Counted from the stretch's first letter, positions 23,101-38,100 are shown. The stretch: 64,000 bases of DNA from Serripes groenlandicus (GCA_031761405.1 JASEVX010000001.1:197787853-197851852), one strand, 5' to 3'. Notes: generated from the sequence alone by a model not told the origin. Translations and numbers: made by a program.

Positions 23101-26100
23101 TTGCCTTACTTGGCTAAAGTGAAAGCTTGAAAAATCTTCTCCACCCAAAACGTCTGGCAGATTTATAAATAATTTGCAACTTCATATAGTTGTCTGACAT
23201 CATAGTAGCAACCACAGCAACAAGTGGCATAACTTTTGATTGCATTTTGTCAAACTTATGCCCCTTTTTAAGTCGGAATTTCGGTTAAGTTTTTTGTCAA
23301 CTTTATCTTCAGGGACAAGTGCCATAACTCTTGCCTGCATCTCTTTGAAACTTCAAGTACTTGTTCACTATCAAATGTACATGTAGCATAAAGTCATGTA
23401 TTTTGACTGGATTATTGTCCTTCATAACTTAGAAAATTTCAAATTCACTAAATATACACAATAATTTTGTATTAACCCTTTCCCACATAACAGACTCTTT
23501 CTGACGCCTCTGCAGCAGACCACTTTTGAAAACATTGTGACAAAAGGAGAAATTGATCAAAATGAGCAATTTCTCCTTTTGCCACTATGTTTTCAATTGT
23601 ATTCAATAATCTCACTTTCACTTATAGATCTATATTTTCCATATTTTTGCCCAAACATTTTCAAAGTCGTCTGCTTCAGATTTGTTGTATGTGGGAAAGG
23701 GTTAATTGACATTATAAAACCAAATTTTGTTTGTAGTAAGTATTTAAGAAAATCTTCAATGGGATTGTGTTTTGGGGATCCTTGGGTCAATGTCAAGGTC
23801 ACTGTTACTGATATTATATAAAAGGTAATATATATCCAATATCTTTTTTTTATAGTTGACATAATGTAACTAAATTTTGTTTGTATTAAGCATTTAAGAA
23901 GATTTTCAATTGGATTGTGTAGGGGGCTCCCGAGGTCAAGCTCAGGCTGACTATTACTAAAAATAGAAAAACCAATTTCTCGCTTGAATACTATGCAGAC
24001 GAGCGTCGGGCACCCGTAGGCAGTGCTCTTGTTAGCTTTATTGGCCAAAGGCCAGAATGATGAGCTCATACTGTGGCGTGGTGTCCGTCTGCATCTGTAA
24101 ACACTTGCTTGTGAACGCGATACAGTCTACAGTTATGAGTGTATCTCAAACAAACTTATACAGTAGTCAGATATCCATAAGAGCTCGGTTCTTTTCGCAA
24201 ACCAGCCAGATCTGCCAATGCAAGACTGGATTATGGCCCTTGAAATTGTCAAAATTGCTATAATACAGCTGATACACAATAGAGCCTCCATTTACTATCT
24301 GATCTTTACCAAACTTAGATAGTATTTAAATATTGATGAGAGCTTGGTTCCTTATGAAAACCCGCCAGTTGTGCCCTTGCATGACTGGATTATGGCCCTT
24401 GAAGTTGTCAAAATTGCTATAATACAGCTTGTGAACGTGATAAAGTCTTCAGTTTTGATTGTATCTCCATTAAACTTATACAGTAGTCAGATATCCATTA
24501 GAGCTCGGTTCCTTTCGCTAACCAGCCAGATCCGCCCATGCAAGACTGGATTATGGCCCTTGAAATTGTCAAAATTGCTATAATACAGCTTGTGAACACA
24601 ATAGAGCCTCCATTTACTATTCGATCTTCACCAAACCTATATAGTAGTTAAATATTGATGAGAGCTTGGTTCCTTTTTCAAACCAGCCAGATCTGCCCAT
24701 GCAAGGCTGGATTATGGCCCTTGAATTTGCCAAAAGTACTATAATAGAGCTTGTGAACACAATAGAGGCTCCATTTACTATCTGATCTTCACCAAACTTA
24801 GAAAGTAGTTAAATATTGATGACAGCTTAGTTCCTTTCGAAAACTAGCCAGATGTGCCCATGCATGACTGGATTATGAAATTGTCAAAATTGCTATAATA
24901 CAGCTTGTGAACACAATAGAGCCTCCATTTACTATCCGATCTTCACCATACATACATGCTCTGGATTGAAAATGACCAATGAACAATCCCAGTAGAGCAT
25001 AGGCCCTCATGGGCCTCTTGTTTTTGTATATATAATGGACATAGTCCCAACATATGTTTAAGAAAAAATTAGGGATGGCAACAAATATTCGCATATTCGA
25101 ATACTACGTATATCGATATTCGAATATTCAATGAAAATCATGAGTATTTTAAAACTTATATATATAAACTAAATCAAAATGACGATAATTTAATTATTTT
25201 CCCCTGTTTTTATTGTTAAAACATCGAAGTAAAGGGTTACCGATGGTCCCTTTTACGTGTATTGTATAAGGTGTGAAAACTATATAACATGTCAAAATGA
25301 TAATCCTTGCTTTGGGGTATCAAAGTAATAGATACATTAGGAAGGTTTCTTTAAAAAACGCGATAACCTCAACTTGTATAACATGTAGTTACGTTTTTAT
25401 TAGCTCTACTGGCCAAAGGCCATAAGGGCTTATGTCGTGGCGATTTGTCCGTCGTGCGTGCGTGCGTCCGTCCGTCCGTAAACAATTTCTTGTTAACACG
25501 ATACAGTCTTCACTTTTGATTGTATCTCAACTAAACTTATACAGTAGTTAGATATCCATGAGAGCTCGGTTCCTTTCGAAAACCAGCCAGATCCGCCTAT
25601 GCATGACTGGATTATGGCCCTTGAAATGGTCAAAATTGCTATAAAAGAGCTTGTTAACACGATACAGTCTTCTTTTTTGATTGTATCTCAACCAAAATTA
25701 TACAGTAGTTAGATATCCATAAGAGCTCGGTTCCTTTCGAAAACCAGCCAGATCCGCCCATGCATGACTGGAATATGGCCCTTGAAATGGTCAAAATTGC
25801 TATAAAAGAGCTTGTTAACACGATACAGTCTTCACTTTTGATTGTATCTCAACCAAACTTATACAGTAGTTAGATATCCATGAGAGCTCAGTTCCTTTCG
25901 TAAACCAGCCAGATCCGCCCATGCAAGACTGGATTATGGCCCTTGAAATTGTCCAAATTGCTATAATTGAGCATGTGAACACAGTAGAGGCTCCATTTAC
26001 TATCTGATCTTCACCAAACTTAGATAGTAGTTAAATATTGATGAGAGCTTGGTTCCTTTTGAAAATCAGCCAGATCCGCCTATGCAAGATTGGATTATGG

Positions 26101-29100
26101 TCCATGAAATTGTAAAAATTGCTATAATACAGCTTGTGAACACAAAAGAGCCTCCATTTACTATCCGATCTTCACCATTCCATACATGCTCTGGATTGAA
26201 AATGACCAAAGAACCATACCAGTAGAGCATAGGCCCTCATGGGCCTCTTGTTTAAGTATACATCAATCAGACAAATCCGTCAGTTTTGCCATGCAATTAT
26301 CCGATTTTGTATATTTATGTTGATTAGCAATCCGGTGCTGGGAATATTTCATGCCCTTTTTAGCTTGACTTTTGAAAAAATGAGAGCTATTGTCATGACC
26401 CAGGCGTCAGCGGCGTGGTCGTCCGGTTCAGGTTTTTTGTTTAGCTCAGCTTTTTTTTCTTCTGTTTTCTCCCTATCAGTCGAGCGTCTGTGCCGTACGT
26501 GGTGCTCTTGTTTAACAATATTTCAGTTATAATACAGCAAGGGAAAGGTTAAATTGCTCATTATGGGCAGTGCCACATTTCTACTCTAATAATGACATCC
26601 ACTCACGATGGTCCCTGTCCGATTTGTCATGTTTTGAAAATTGGGAACATTTCATGTCAATTTCAACAGTATATTAGTTGTATATATGGTAATCAGAACT
26701 ACATGTTTCGTAAAAAAATACATTATTCAAGTGATCAGTTATTTAAAATCTGAGCACTTTAATGACAAATGTTTTAACTAACATTGCTTTCTTTCCAATT
26801 TACGTTTCGAACAGACATGTAAATGCAAGTACTAGGACATGCACAAAATAAGACAACATTAAGACAAACTTTACAACAAATAATGCATTTATAAACTCTT
26901 TGTTAGCAAAGCATGCACACTTGGGTCGAATAATCAAATACTTGTTTTGGTATTCGTTGCCATCCCTATTAAAAATACTAGGTCAGATTTTATTAAAGAA
27001 ATTAAAACAGAAACCGTTATGATTCTGAAGCGCCATGCAATATTTATTTCCTCTATACCTTAATATACAGGTGTATTATAATTGCACGTCTAGAAAGTAG
27101 CCAGTCGCGGCACTACGGTCATGGTGGAGTGCCCTTGGGCAAGGCACATTTTCTAGCCTAGTACTGGTTTGTTTACCCAGGGATCATGAATAATTAAAAT
27201 TAATTGCGCGCTAAATGACCTTAGCTGTCGATGCGCCATAAAACAATATACATTCATTCATTCATTCTAGAAAGTAGTATTGATTTTTAACCTTTAGCTA
27301 AGACTTAAAAAATGGTAGTAATGGCTGCCCTCCTTTGCGCTCAGGGTTGGGGTGTTAGCATTATGACTGACTGGCTGGTGTCATGATAAATTGGCCAGTA
27401 ATACTGGTAACTTACCCCTGATAAAACTGAAAAATTATTGATAGCGGTGTCAAACACAAAACAAACAATCAATTGATACTTTAGCATGCAAAATTTTACC
27501 TGCATGTGTAATAGTTATGCTAAGGTAGTTTTTTCACAGAGCACCATTCATATGGAGATTAGGGCTTTGTTATACTTATTACTGAGACTTCTTTTTGATT
27601 ATTTCACAGGGTGTGACTGAGGGTTACAATGGTACTATATTTGCATACGGACAGACAGGCTGTGGTAAATCATTTTCCATGCAGGGTATATCAGACCCAC
27701 AGACACAGAGGGGCATCATTCCAAGGTAAGACTGTACTCTGACCATTTTAACCCATTTTCACGTGGAGGCATGGTTTTGACACATCTACCAGCATACGAC
27801 TTTAGAAACCATTGTGGAAAATGGATAAATTGCTCATAATGGGCTAATTCTTCTCATGCCACCAGTCCACCTCAATGTTATTAACTCTTCCATTTTATTG
27901 CCTAGGTGTTTTCAAAGTTATCTGCAGTAGATTTGATGTATGTGGGAAAGGGTTAAAACTATTTTGAACATCAGGCTTGCCATCCAAAGGTTCTGGGTTT
28001 TAAATCCCACAAGAGTGCTGTTAAACTTTAAAAGGTTTTTTCACATGCGTGACAAAATCACTGATTTGCAGTATCTACAAAGCAGTGTGATTAATATTGT
28101 TGTAAGACCATCTTTCACAGTGGATGTAAATTAAAGAAGTTTGATGTGAGATATCATTTTCTCTGGCAGGAAAAATAATAACAATAGTTTTGTGACGCTT
28201 GGCATGGCTGGGAGTCACCAGGATCACTTCCTTTTCGCAAGGAATCTGCAGTGGTCGAATGTTTAGCATCAGCGATTTGAAACCAGACTTCCAAGGTGTG
28301 ATCCCCACTTTTGACTGTCATGGTGGAGTGCTGTTTGGCAAGGCACATTTTCTAGCCTTGTACTGGTTTGTTGACCCAGGGATAAGAATACGACTTTGTT
28401 AACTGTTGCCATGATAAAAAAAGAAATAATGTGGACATTTTTAATCCAAATATTTACAAATAAAAATTCCTTCGTCTATACATCTGTCGGTATGCTAACA
28501 CTTTTTAGCTCACCTGAGCTTTGCTCAAGGTGAGTTATTGTGATCGCATGTTGTCCGGCGTCCGTCGTGCGTCAACTTCTTCTACTCAGTAACCAGTGGG
28601 TCAATTGGGATGAAACTTTACAGAAAGCATCCCCTCAATGACCTCACCGGATTTCCTTCAAATTTTTGGGATCCATGCAGAATTCTGGTTTCTATGGCAA
28701 CGAAATGAAAAAAACTTGGCTATTTTGCCTTATGTCAGGCTGATTTTCAAATAATGTTGTAGAAATGTTCCTTGGATGACCCTCTATCAGATCTCTTCAA
28801 GCCATGTTGATTGGTCGAAAAAAATAGCCACCAGGGGGCGGGGCTATTTTGCCTTATATGGCTATAGTGAAAACTTAAAAAATCTTCTCCTCCGAAAGTG
28901 TGGCCAATTTCCAAATCATTTTGTAGAAATGTTTCTTGGATGACCCTCTATCAGATTCCTTCAAGCCATGTTGATTGGTCAAAAAACATGGCCACCAGGG
29001 GGCGGGGCTATTTTGCCTCATATAATCTTCTCCCAAACTGGTTGGCAGATTTTCAAATAATTTTGTAGAAATGTTCCTTAAGTGACCCACTTTCAGATTC

Positions 29101-32100
29101 CTTCAAGCCATGTTGATTGGTTGAAAAACATGGCCGCCAGTGGGCAGGGCTATTTTGCATTATATGGCTATAGTGAAAACTTAAAAAATCTTCTCCTCCA
29201 AAAGTGTCAGGCCGATTTTTAAATAATTTTGTAGAAATGTTTCTAGGGTGGCCCTCTATCAGATTCCTTCAAGCCAAGTTGATTTGTCAGAAACTATGGC
29301 TGCAAGGGGGCGGGGCTAATATAGGTAAAGTTAAAAAAAAAATCAAGTGAGCGATCCAGGGCCATCATGGCCCTCTTGTTTAACAATTTCCTACTTGCAT
29401 ACACATTCTGACATATCTACAGCAGACGGTTTTTGAAAACTTTGTGACAAAAGAGGAAATTGCTCATAATAAGCAATTCCTCCTTTTGCCTACATCATTT
29501 CAACTCTTTCCAATAATTATACTTTCATTTCTAAAGTTTTGCTAATACGTTTTCAAAGTTGTTTGCTGCAGATTTGTTGTATGTGGAAAATAAATAACAT
29601 ATTGGCAGGTAGCAGGTGTGTACAGTCGGTCTACCACTCATGCTTTCTGGGATTTGTCATATTATTTTATGTTTTATTTCAGGGCGTTCGATCACATATT
29701 TGAAACTGTATCCTGTGAAGATAGCACCAAATTTCTTATCCATGCTTCATACTGTGAAATCTACAACGAAGAAATCCGTGATTTACTTGGCAAAGATGTG
29801 AAGGCTAAGTTAGACCTTCACGAACATCCAGAGAAAGGTGTCTATGTGAATGGTAAGGAATTCTTTGTGTTTCTATTCCCCTATGGGAAACGGCTGGACA
29901 CTGTAAAAACAAACTGACCAACCAACATTCATGTATATATGAATGAGTTTGTTGGTCGGTCAGTTTGTTTTTACAGTGTCCAGCTGATAACTCATGGAAG
30001 GGTTGATTAATTTAAATAATCTTTGGTGCATCATTCAAAAACCATAACATATAGTTCAAGTTGGACTTTCGTTACTAGCAACCAATTATGACCCCTTTTC
30101 AACTTAGAATTTACAAAATAAATGTTGTTCCGCCTCAAACTCATGAATGCGTTTATACTATTAAATACAGGTCATGTACAAGTTTGGTTAAAAACCACCA
30201 TCTTTTGATAAGAGTTATGGCTCCTTTTCAACTTTGAATATTGTAAAAATTGCTTAATTATTGCTTATTTTGTATTTAATCTTTTTTTTTTTTTTGCCAT
30301 TGTCCAAATTGTATGAACATTTTATAGTAGGAGCGCCAGATTTCTAAAGGTATAATAACTCATGATTCTACCCAATTCCCATGTACTTTGATTATTTGAG
30401 ACCATTGTTTTATTGTGGTTACCATGTTTATGTGATGGTATTTTGGGGGTAATTATCACTGTCAGTGATATCTCTAGTTTTAAATACTATTGAGGCGACT
30501 AACCAATTAACTGGTATGAAACTTTAAAAAGGATTCAAGGGAAAATGAACAATAAATGGTAATGTTTGTTGAAAATTGTGATTCAAGGAGAAATTGCTTA
30601 AATTGTTAAATTTCTTCTTTACAATGATAATTTCAGCTCTTTATGATAAATGTAGCTGTACCCCTAATTTTCAGATTTTGTTAGTTCCCTATAGATAAGG
30701 ACCTCTCTTCACTTAGCCCTTTCCCACATACAACAAATCTGCAGCTGATGAATTTTAAAACATTTAGTCATACGTTTATAAACTCTCTACAGATGAAAGA
30801 ACTATTATTGAATGCATTTGAAACATTGTGGCAAAAGAAGAAATTGTTGGTGAGCATTTACTTCTTTTGCCACAAGTTTTTCAAAAGTCGTCTTTTGTAG
30901 AAGGATCGAAAATCTGATGTGGGAAAGGGTAAAGGTAGCTCTTATATTATTCATGAGTTCAGATAATTAGTAATAAGTAGTTTCCATTCTTGGAAACTAA
31001 TTAAGTATGCATTTAAGAGACGGCGTATACATAGGAGTCGATAACAATATAAATAAGATATTCAGTTGTTTCGTGTATGATTGTAGTAGAGAGAGGCCTG
31101 TACGACAGAAAGACGCAGGTGTCAATCGAGGTTTGACAAAAGTCAATGCAACAAGTGTCATTTGTATTGAATAATTCCACAAATATGTGGAAAAGTAGTC
31201 TGTTGCTTGGAAAGACTGCCATATGGAGTACTGGTGTAACAAATCACTATGCCAGGAAACACATGGGTAGTTAAACTGGCCACAGTAATATGACTGGACA
31301 ATTATTGAGAACGGCTTTATACCCCTTTCAAACCATAGAAAGACAATGAACATCCTGGTGTAGGTACAGGGGGATATATTTAGAGTACCTTGCTAGCTTA
31401 TAAATATCTTTGCCATCAGGACCGAAGGTAGCAAGTTTGAGCCCTGGTTGGGTCAGACTTGCAGATTGGTTACATTGGTTAACACCATAAATAACTTACA
31501 TTGATGTAAGATAGAGTACTAGTTGTTGAAACAGAAAAGGATTCATGCTAATTTTTATAGTGACGTAGAAGAGTGTTTGCCTCCAGGACAAAAAGTTCTG
31601 AGTTTGAGCGCCGGATGGGTCAGACTTTTTTCGATTGGTTACATGATGATTGTTTCATATATGTGATAGGTAAACACTCACACAACAAAATGATGAAAAA
31701 AGTAAATAATCTCATTTATGAATATTTTTCATATTTTTGCCCAGATCATTTCAAAGTCGTCTGCTGCAGGTTTGTTGTATGATGGAAAGGGTTAATTGTC
31801 TCAATTGTTTCAGGTTTATCCAAGCACCAGGTCCATAATGTCATAGAATGTAACAAGGTTATGGAGAAAGGATGGAAAAACAGAGCCACTGGAGCGACAC
31901 TTATGAATGCAGACTCGTCGCGAAGTCATTCCATCTTCACAATTAATTTAGAAATGATGACGCCTGATGAGGAGGGAGAAGAGCATATACGAGCGGGAAA
32001 ACTTAACCTTGTGGATTTGGCGGGAAGTGAAAGACAATCAAAAACAGGTATGTATCAATGTTCTTGTCAATTAAACTACTGTCTGTGAGCAATGTCGCAT

Positions 32101-35100
32101 GTACATCGAAACATTTTCTGATTAACCTTGGAAAGGCTATCCTGTGAATCAATATCACTAAATCTTCAGCAAATGACTTTGAAAACATCTAGGTAAATAT
32201 TTGGAAAGGACAGAATAAATATTCTAAGAGTTGGAAACGTTTTGCCAAAACAAAAAAATGCTCATCAAAAGGTATTTTGCATGGGTATCAATATATCTCA
32301 GCAGAAAGCTTTATTAAAAACTCTGCAAAAATAGGAAAAATCTCTACTATGTATTTAGAACACAATTACCAATTTCTTAGTGTTTATTTTCATAAGATGT
32401 TTTCAAAGCATGGAACTTAACTAAAAATATCACTACTGTTAATTTACTGGTTATTTGAAATGTTTATAACTGTTATCAGGTGCATCTGGGAACTTGTTAA
32501 ATGTTTATTTTTGTTTTCAGGTGCAACTGGGGACCGGTTAAAAGAAGCCACCAAAATCAACTTATCATTATCTGCTCTTGGTAACGTTATATCATCTCTG
32601 GTCGACGGGAAATCGAAACACATCCCCTACAGAGACTCCAAACTTACCCGTCTCTTACAAGACTCTCTAGGTGGTAACACAAAAACTTTAATGGTAGCCT
32701 GTGTGTCACCAGCGGATAACAACTATGACGAGACCTTAAGCACACTGAGATACGCAAACCGTGCAAAGAACATAAAGAACAAACCGAAAATTAATGAAGA
32801 CCCGAAAGACGCCCTGTTGAGACAGTATCAGGAGGAAATTGAGAAGTTGAAGGCCATGTTGTCGGGACAGATACCAATTCCTCAGGGAGGGTTTGATGGT
32901 AAATAAACACTGCTCATTTTCTGGCCTTTTCTTGCTGAATTTATGTAGCTTCCTCTTCTTTTTTCTCATTTTGGATAAGTTATTCCATATTTTACCCTTT
33001 CTCCGTATACTGACGCTTTCTTACGCCTCTACATCAGATGACTTCATGATTAGCAATTTTAGCTTTTGCCATCTTTTTTTAAAATTTTATTGAATAATTT
33101 TTTCATATTTTTGACGAAATTTGTTCAAAGTCATCTGCTTCAGATTTATTGTATGTGGGAAAGGGTTAATCATTAACATTAACATGAGTCTTGATGCAGG
33201 TAATAATACCATCAGACATTTATGACCATTGTATGTAAATTCAGATCAGCTCACACACCCAACAGACAGATCAATGATCTGACGGTTGATTTGAAAAATT
33301 CTAATTACTCATTAGCTTAATAGCAAGCAACGCAGTGTTAACCCTTTTCCTCATATATAAGCTTTCTGACGCCTCTGCAGCAGACAGCTTTTTGAAAACA
33401 TAGTGACAAAAGAAGAAATTGCACAAAACGTGCAATTTCTCCTTTTGCCACAATGTTTTCCACTTTTAGTCAAAGGTTATCCATTCAATTAAAGAGATTT
33501 TCTATTTTTTTACAAAATATGTTCAAAGTCGTCTGCTGCAGAATTGTCGTATGAGGAAAAGGGTTAATTGGACAAAATTCCCCAACAGTTTCTTTGCACT
33601 TGTATACTCTTATTATAAAAAAAGAATATCCATGAGCTGCCAAAGCTTCCTTTTCAATGGTACATGGTTATTCATAAGGATACTATTCAGACTTAGAAAG
33701 TTTCTTTTGCATTTGAATGATGAATTGAATGATATAGGTTTATTAATGGTTGATTAACTTAATTGTTACAGGTCATTTCCTGAGTAGTAATCGGGACTCC
33801 AACAAACGTTTGTTAGAAATCTTTTGACTCATCATAATGAAGTTAAAATGAGGTTAATGTTAACAATAAGCCTTTCCCACATACAACAAATGTGCAGCAG
33901 ACAACTTTGAAATCAACCAGGAAAAAGGACAGAAAATCGCTTTAAATGAAGAACAATAATTGAATAGAGTTGAAAACATGGTGACAAAAGGAGAAATTGC
34001 TTGTTTTGAGCAATTTCTTCTTTAGTTGCCTTGTTTTCAAAAAGCCGTCCGCTGCGGAGGCATCAGAAAGCGTCTATAGATATTAGGGAAACAGTTAAGT
34101 AACTTGTTTTTAATTGTGAGTAATTATTGAGTAATAATTTATTCCTACTATATTACAGATGTAATGAATGGAACTTACACTGTACCAAAACAGCCTGCAC
34201 AAGAGTCTTCAGAGGAAAACCTTAGGAACGAATTAGAACTAGAAAAAGAAAAGATAAAGCAGGTGAGGACCTTAACCCTTTCCCACCTATAGACACATGT
34301 TAACGCTTTTGCAGCAGACAACTTTTGAAAACATCGTGTCCAGAGGATAAATTGATCAAAACGAGCAATTTCTCCTTTTGGCCCAATGTTTTTCAGGTTC
34401 CAATACACCAACAAAAATCCTTCTTTGTTTCCATGTAAATTGACCAGTTTCAGTCCTCCATTGTCACACTGGTCAATTTACATGGAAACAAAGAAGGATT
34501 TCACTGATACAGATGGGTATTGTGTATCTCTAGACCAACATGCAGCCTGTGCATCCTTGACACATTCAACTTACCCTCATCACTGAGTCCAGCAATAAGC
34601 ATGTGATCATTATTGTTATACCCTTTCCCTCATATAGACGCTTTCTGACGCCTCTGCAGCAGACGGCTTTTTGAAAACATAGTGACAAAAGAAGAAATTT
34701 CTCAATACAAGCTATTTCTCCTTTTGCCACAATGTTTTCCACTTTTAGTCATAGGTTATCCATTCAATTATAGAGATTTTCTAATTTTTGACAAAACATG
34801 TTCAAAGTCGTCTGTTGCAGAATTGTTGTATGAGGGAAAGGGTCAATTTATTTCTATGTTAACTAGGAATATGACGTAAAGATAGAGGAGATGCAAAGAC
34901 AGTACGAGGAAGAGAAGGGAACCAAAGTTAAACTGGAACAAGATATGCACAAACTTAGACGATTCTATGATGAGAAATTGACCTCTGTCCAAGGTCAAAT
35001 AGAAAAGATTCCAAGCACAGCTGAAGGTACAAACATGTTATCTCTTAATTATTGTTTCATTCTGTTATTATAAACTCTTTGATTATAGATTGAAAAGTTT

Positions 35101-38100
35101 CTGTCTAGTTAACTAATCAAAAAATATTATACTTCTATCATTTATTCTGTATTTCACAAGAACTCTGCGGTAATATTCATTGCATTGCGTAACAGTTATA
35201 CTTTTGGTTTATTTGTGAATATGTTATGATTTTATTTCATCATTTGAATTAACTTCATCAATAAATAAAGATTTTTATTATTATTATTATTATTATCATG
35301 TTTACAAAAAACGCTGATTTATCATGAACCATCTTAAACAACCAAAATAAATGTTTGTTTAATTAAGAAACTAATTTAGTTACTACTCTCTTAAATTACA
35401 GCTTAACTTTGAACTTGAAATCTAAGTTATAGTTATTCACCAATTTAGCACTCTTTTTATTCTTCAGATAAAGACTCTTTATATAAACCCTTTCCCACAT
35501 AAAACACATCTGTAACAGACGACTTTGAGAACATTTTTGCCTAAAATATTAAACATTTCTGCAAATGAAAGAATAGTTATTGAATAGATTGGAGAACATT
35601 CTTGCAATAGGAGAAATTTCTCATTATGAGCAATTCATCCTTTCGTCACAATGTTTTTCAACAGTCGCTTGCTGCAGTCACATCGAAATGCATGTGTTTG
35701 AGGGAGATGGTTGAATATCCTTTAACCCTTTCCCTCATATAGACGCTTTTTGACGCCTCTGCAGCAGACCGTTTTTTGAAAATATAGTGACAAAAGAAGA
35801 AATTGCTCAAAATGAGCAATTTCTCCTTTTGACACTATGTTTTCCACTTTTAGTCATAGGTTATCCATTCAGTTATAGAGATTTTCCATATTTTGACAAA
35901 ATATGTTCAAAGTCGTCTGCTGCAGAATTGTCGTATGAGGGAAAGGGTTAAACAAATTAGTGTAGTTCATCTTTAAATTCCTATGATGACTGACTTCTTA
36001 CTTTGATCCAATTTTTCCACACATTTTCACCATTGTTTCATTCCTATCCTCCAACTATGAGCTGCATTTTTTTTCTGAACCCATTCCCACATATAGACAC
36101 TTTCTGATGCTTCTGCAGCAGTAGACTTTTGAAAACATTGTGACAAAAGAGGAAATTGCTCAAAATGAGCATTTTCTCCTCTTGCCACAAAGTTTTCAAC
36201 TTTTTTCAGTAATTATACATACAATAATAGAGATTTTCCATATTTTTGAGTAGACAATTTTAAGGTCGTCTGCTGCAGATTTGGTTTTTTTGTGGGAACG
36301 GGGAGTTATATAACATAGTCTCAATTGATCATTATTTGTGTTATTTGTGTTACTTGTAGACAATGTTGAGCATGTATGAGGGAGTTATCTGGAGAGGACT
36401 AGATAAGGAGGAGTAAACTGGTCTTTTCCCAACAAAATCTCTCTTATGACTCAACTAAACCCTTTGTTGTGGATACCAACAACATAGTGTTTAAGGGTCA
36501 TATCAGGATTTTTTGGGGGGGAAGGATGTGAAAAGCTTATTCTTATTCTGGAACTTTGTATATATGGTGTAATTGAGCCGAGTCTGTTGATTATAGAACT
36601 CTTGTTGCATCTACATACAGTGAAGCCTGATTCGAGTCTGTGCATAGGCACAGTCTCACCAGAGCCTTCACTGTCTGCCTATATGTTATTTACACCAGAG
36701 TCCATCTTCTGACAAAAAAAAATTTGTGTTACTAGTTTTACAGCAACTTCGGAAAAGCTTCTTAACCCTTTTCCACATACAGCAAATCTGCAACAGACGA
36801 CTTTGAAATCATAGTGACAAAAACCTGAAAAGTCTCCATAAATGTCAATGATAGCTTAATTGTTAAATAAAGTTGAAAACATTGTGGCCTAAGGAGAAAT
36901 TGCTCATCATGAGCAATTTCACCTTTGGCCACAATGTTTTCAAAAGTCGTCTGCTGCCATTGCGTCAAAATGCGTATGCGTCTGGGAAAGGGTTAAATGG
37001 CTATGATGTTATTGGATATTGACTCATATTTGTTAACTATTACAGTCAAGCCTGTGCAAAAGTCCTACTTGGAAATTAGCAATTCCTTGTCTATAGCTAC
37101 CATACTTTTAGTTTCCCAGCCACCCATATGTATGCATAAACGACCCTGCAATTAAAGACCACCTTTGAACAAAGACCAGATTGTTCACTTCCCATGGATG
37201 GTCTTTTAAACACAGGTTTGACTTGTATGTATATGAAATGAGTTACTCAGCGGAGTTAACCTGATCCTGACCTTTGCATAAAGATGTATATACTTGAGTA
37301 TCCGAAGTTTGTAAGTTTTAACCCTTTCCTATGAAAAGTTGTTTGCTGCTATTGCGTCAAAATGCGTCTGCAGGTGGGAAATGGTTAAACAGTTAAATAA
37401 GATGAAAATAAATATTCGTCATCTTCGATTAAAGGTCAGGATCAGGTCAATATTGTTAAGTATTATGCCAACAATCATCAATTATAAAAAAATAAAAATA
37501 AACATAATTATACTAATATAATAACCATCTCCCATTCTTCCTAGCCATACCTTCAAAATCCAATGATTCCCAACAAATGCGTCTTGAAGCATACCATGAT
37601 CTCATGGAAACAATCCGGAAAACCCAGCGAGTCAATGTGGTTAAACCAGGTGACCCAGTAGAAACTTTTAAGGGCCCTCTAGTTCTCTTGTAGTAGCTGA
37701 CACACTCTCTGTCTGATATGGAAATTGTCATCTAAAATGCGCGTAGTTTCTTTTACCTGTTTTTTTAGCTCGCCTAAGTACAAAGTGCAAGGTGAGCTTT
37801 TGTGATCACTCACCGTCCGGCGTCCAGCGTCGTCGTCTTCACAGGAATACATGTTCCTTAGGTGTTCCTCTTTTAAAGTTGTTTAAAGAATTTAATTCCA
37901 AGTAGAATTTTGGTTGCTGCGGTACAGAAAACGGGAAAATTGCCAAACTTTTTAAAAATCTTCTTGTTCAAAAGTACTGGCCAGATTTGAAAATTATTTT
38001 GCACAAGTGTTCCTTGGGGCACCCTCTACCAAGATTGTTCTAATAATTTGGATTCGTTGAAAAACATGGCTGCCAGGGGGCGTAGATTGTTTTCCTGACA

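Larger units (their letters stand above)
25071..26967. mobile_element. hAT-like element with AGGGATGGCAAC ends
   Basis: Left end AGGGATGGCAACAAATATTC, right end GGTATTCGTTGCCATCCCT, inverted repeats of about 19 bp with a mismatch. The flanks show only a weak target duplication. The inside is mostly other elements (25402-26250, 26362-26510). No transposase frame seen. Confidence 0.7.

Noticed and set aside
23537..23821. Recurring short frames with [23 protein letters not shown] peptides (many positions)
   Set aside because: All are the hairpin of the TTAA MITE read in one frame; nonsense and frame differ between copies.
20200..27600. Hidden gene in the long first coding intron of KIF17
   Set aside because: Stretch is fully accounted for by nested elements, a MITE and SINE pieces; no conserved coding signal.
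31573..31660. Frame with [19 protein letters not shown]
   Set aside because: Lies on tRNA-like SINE debris, no family match and no splice support.
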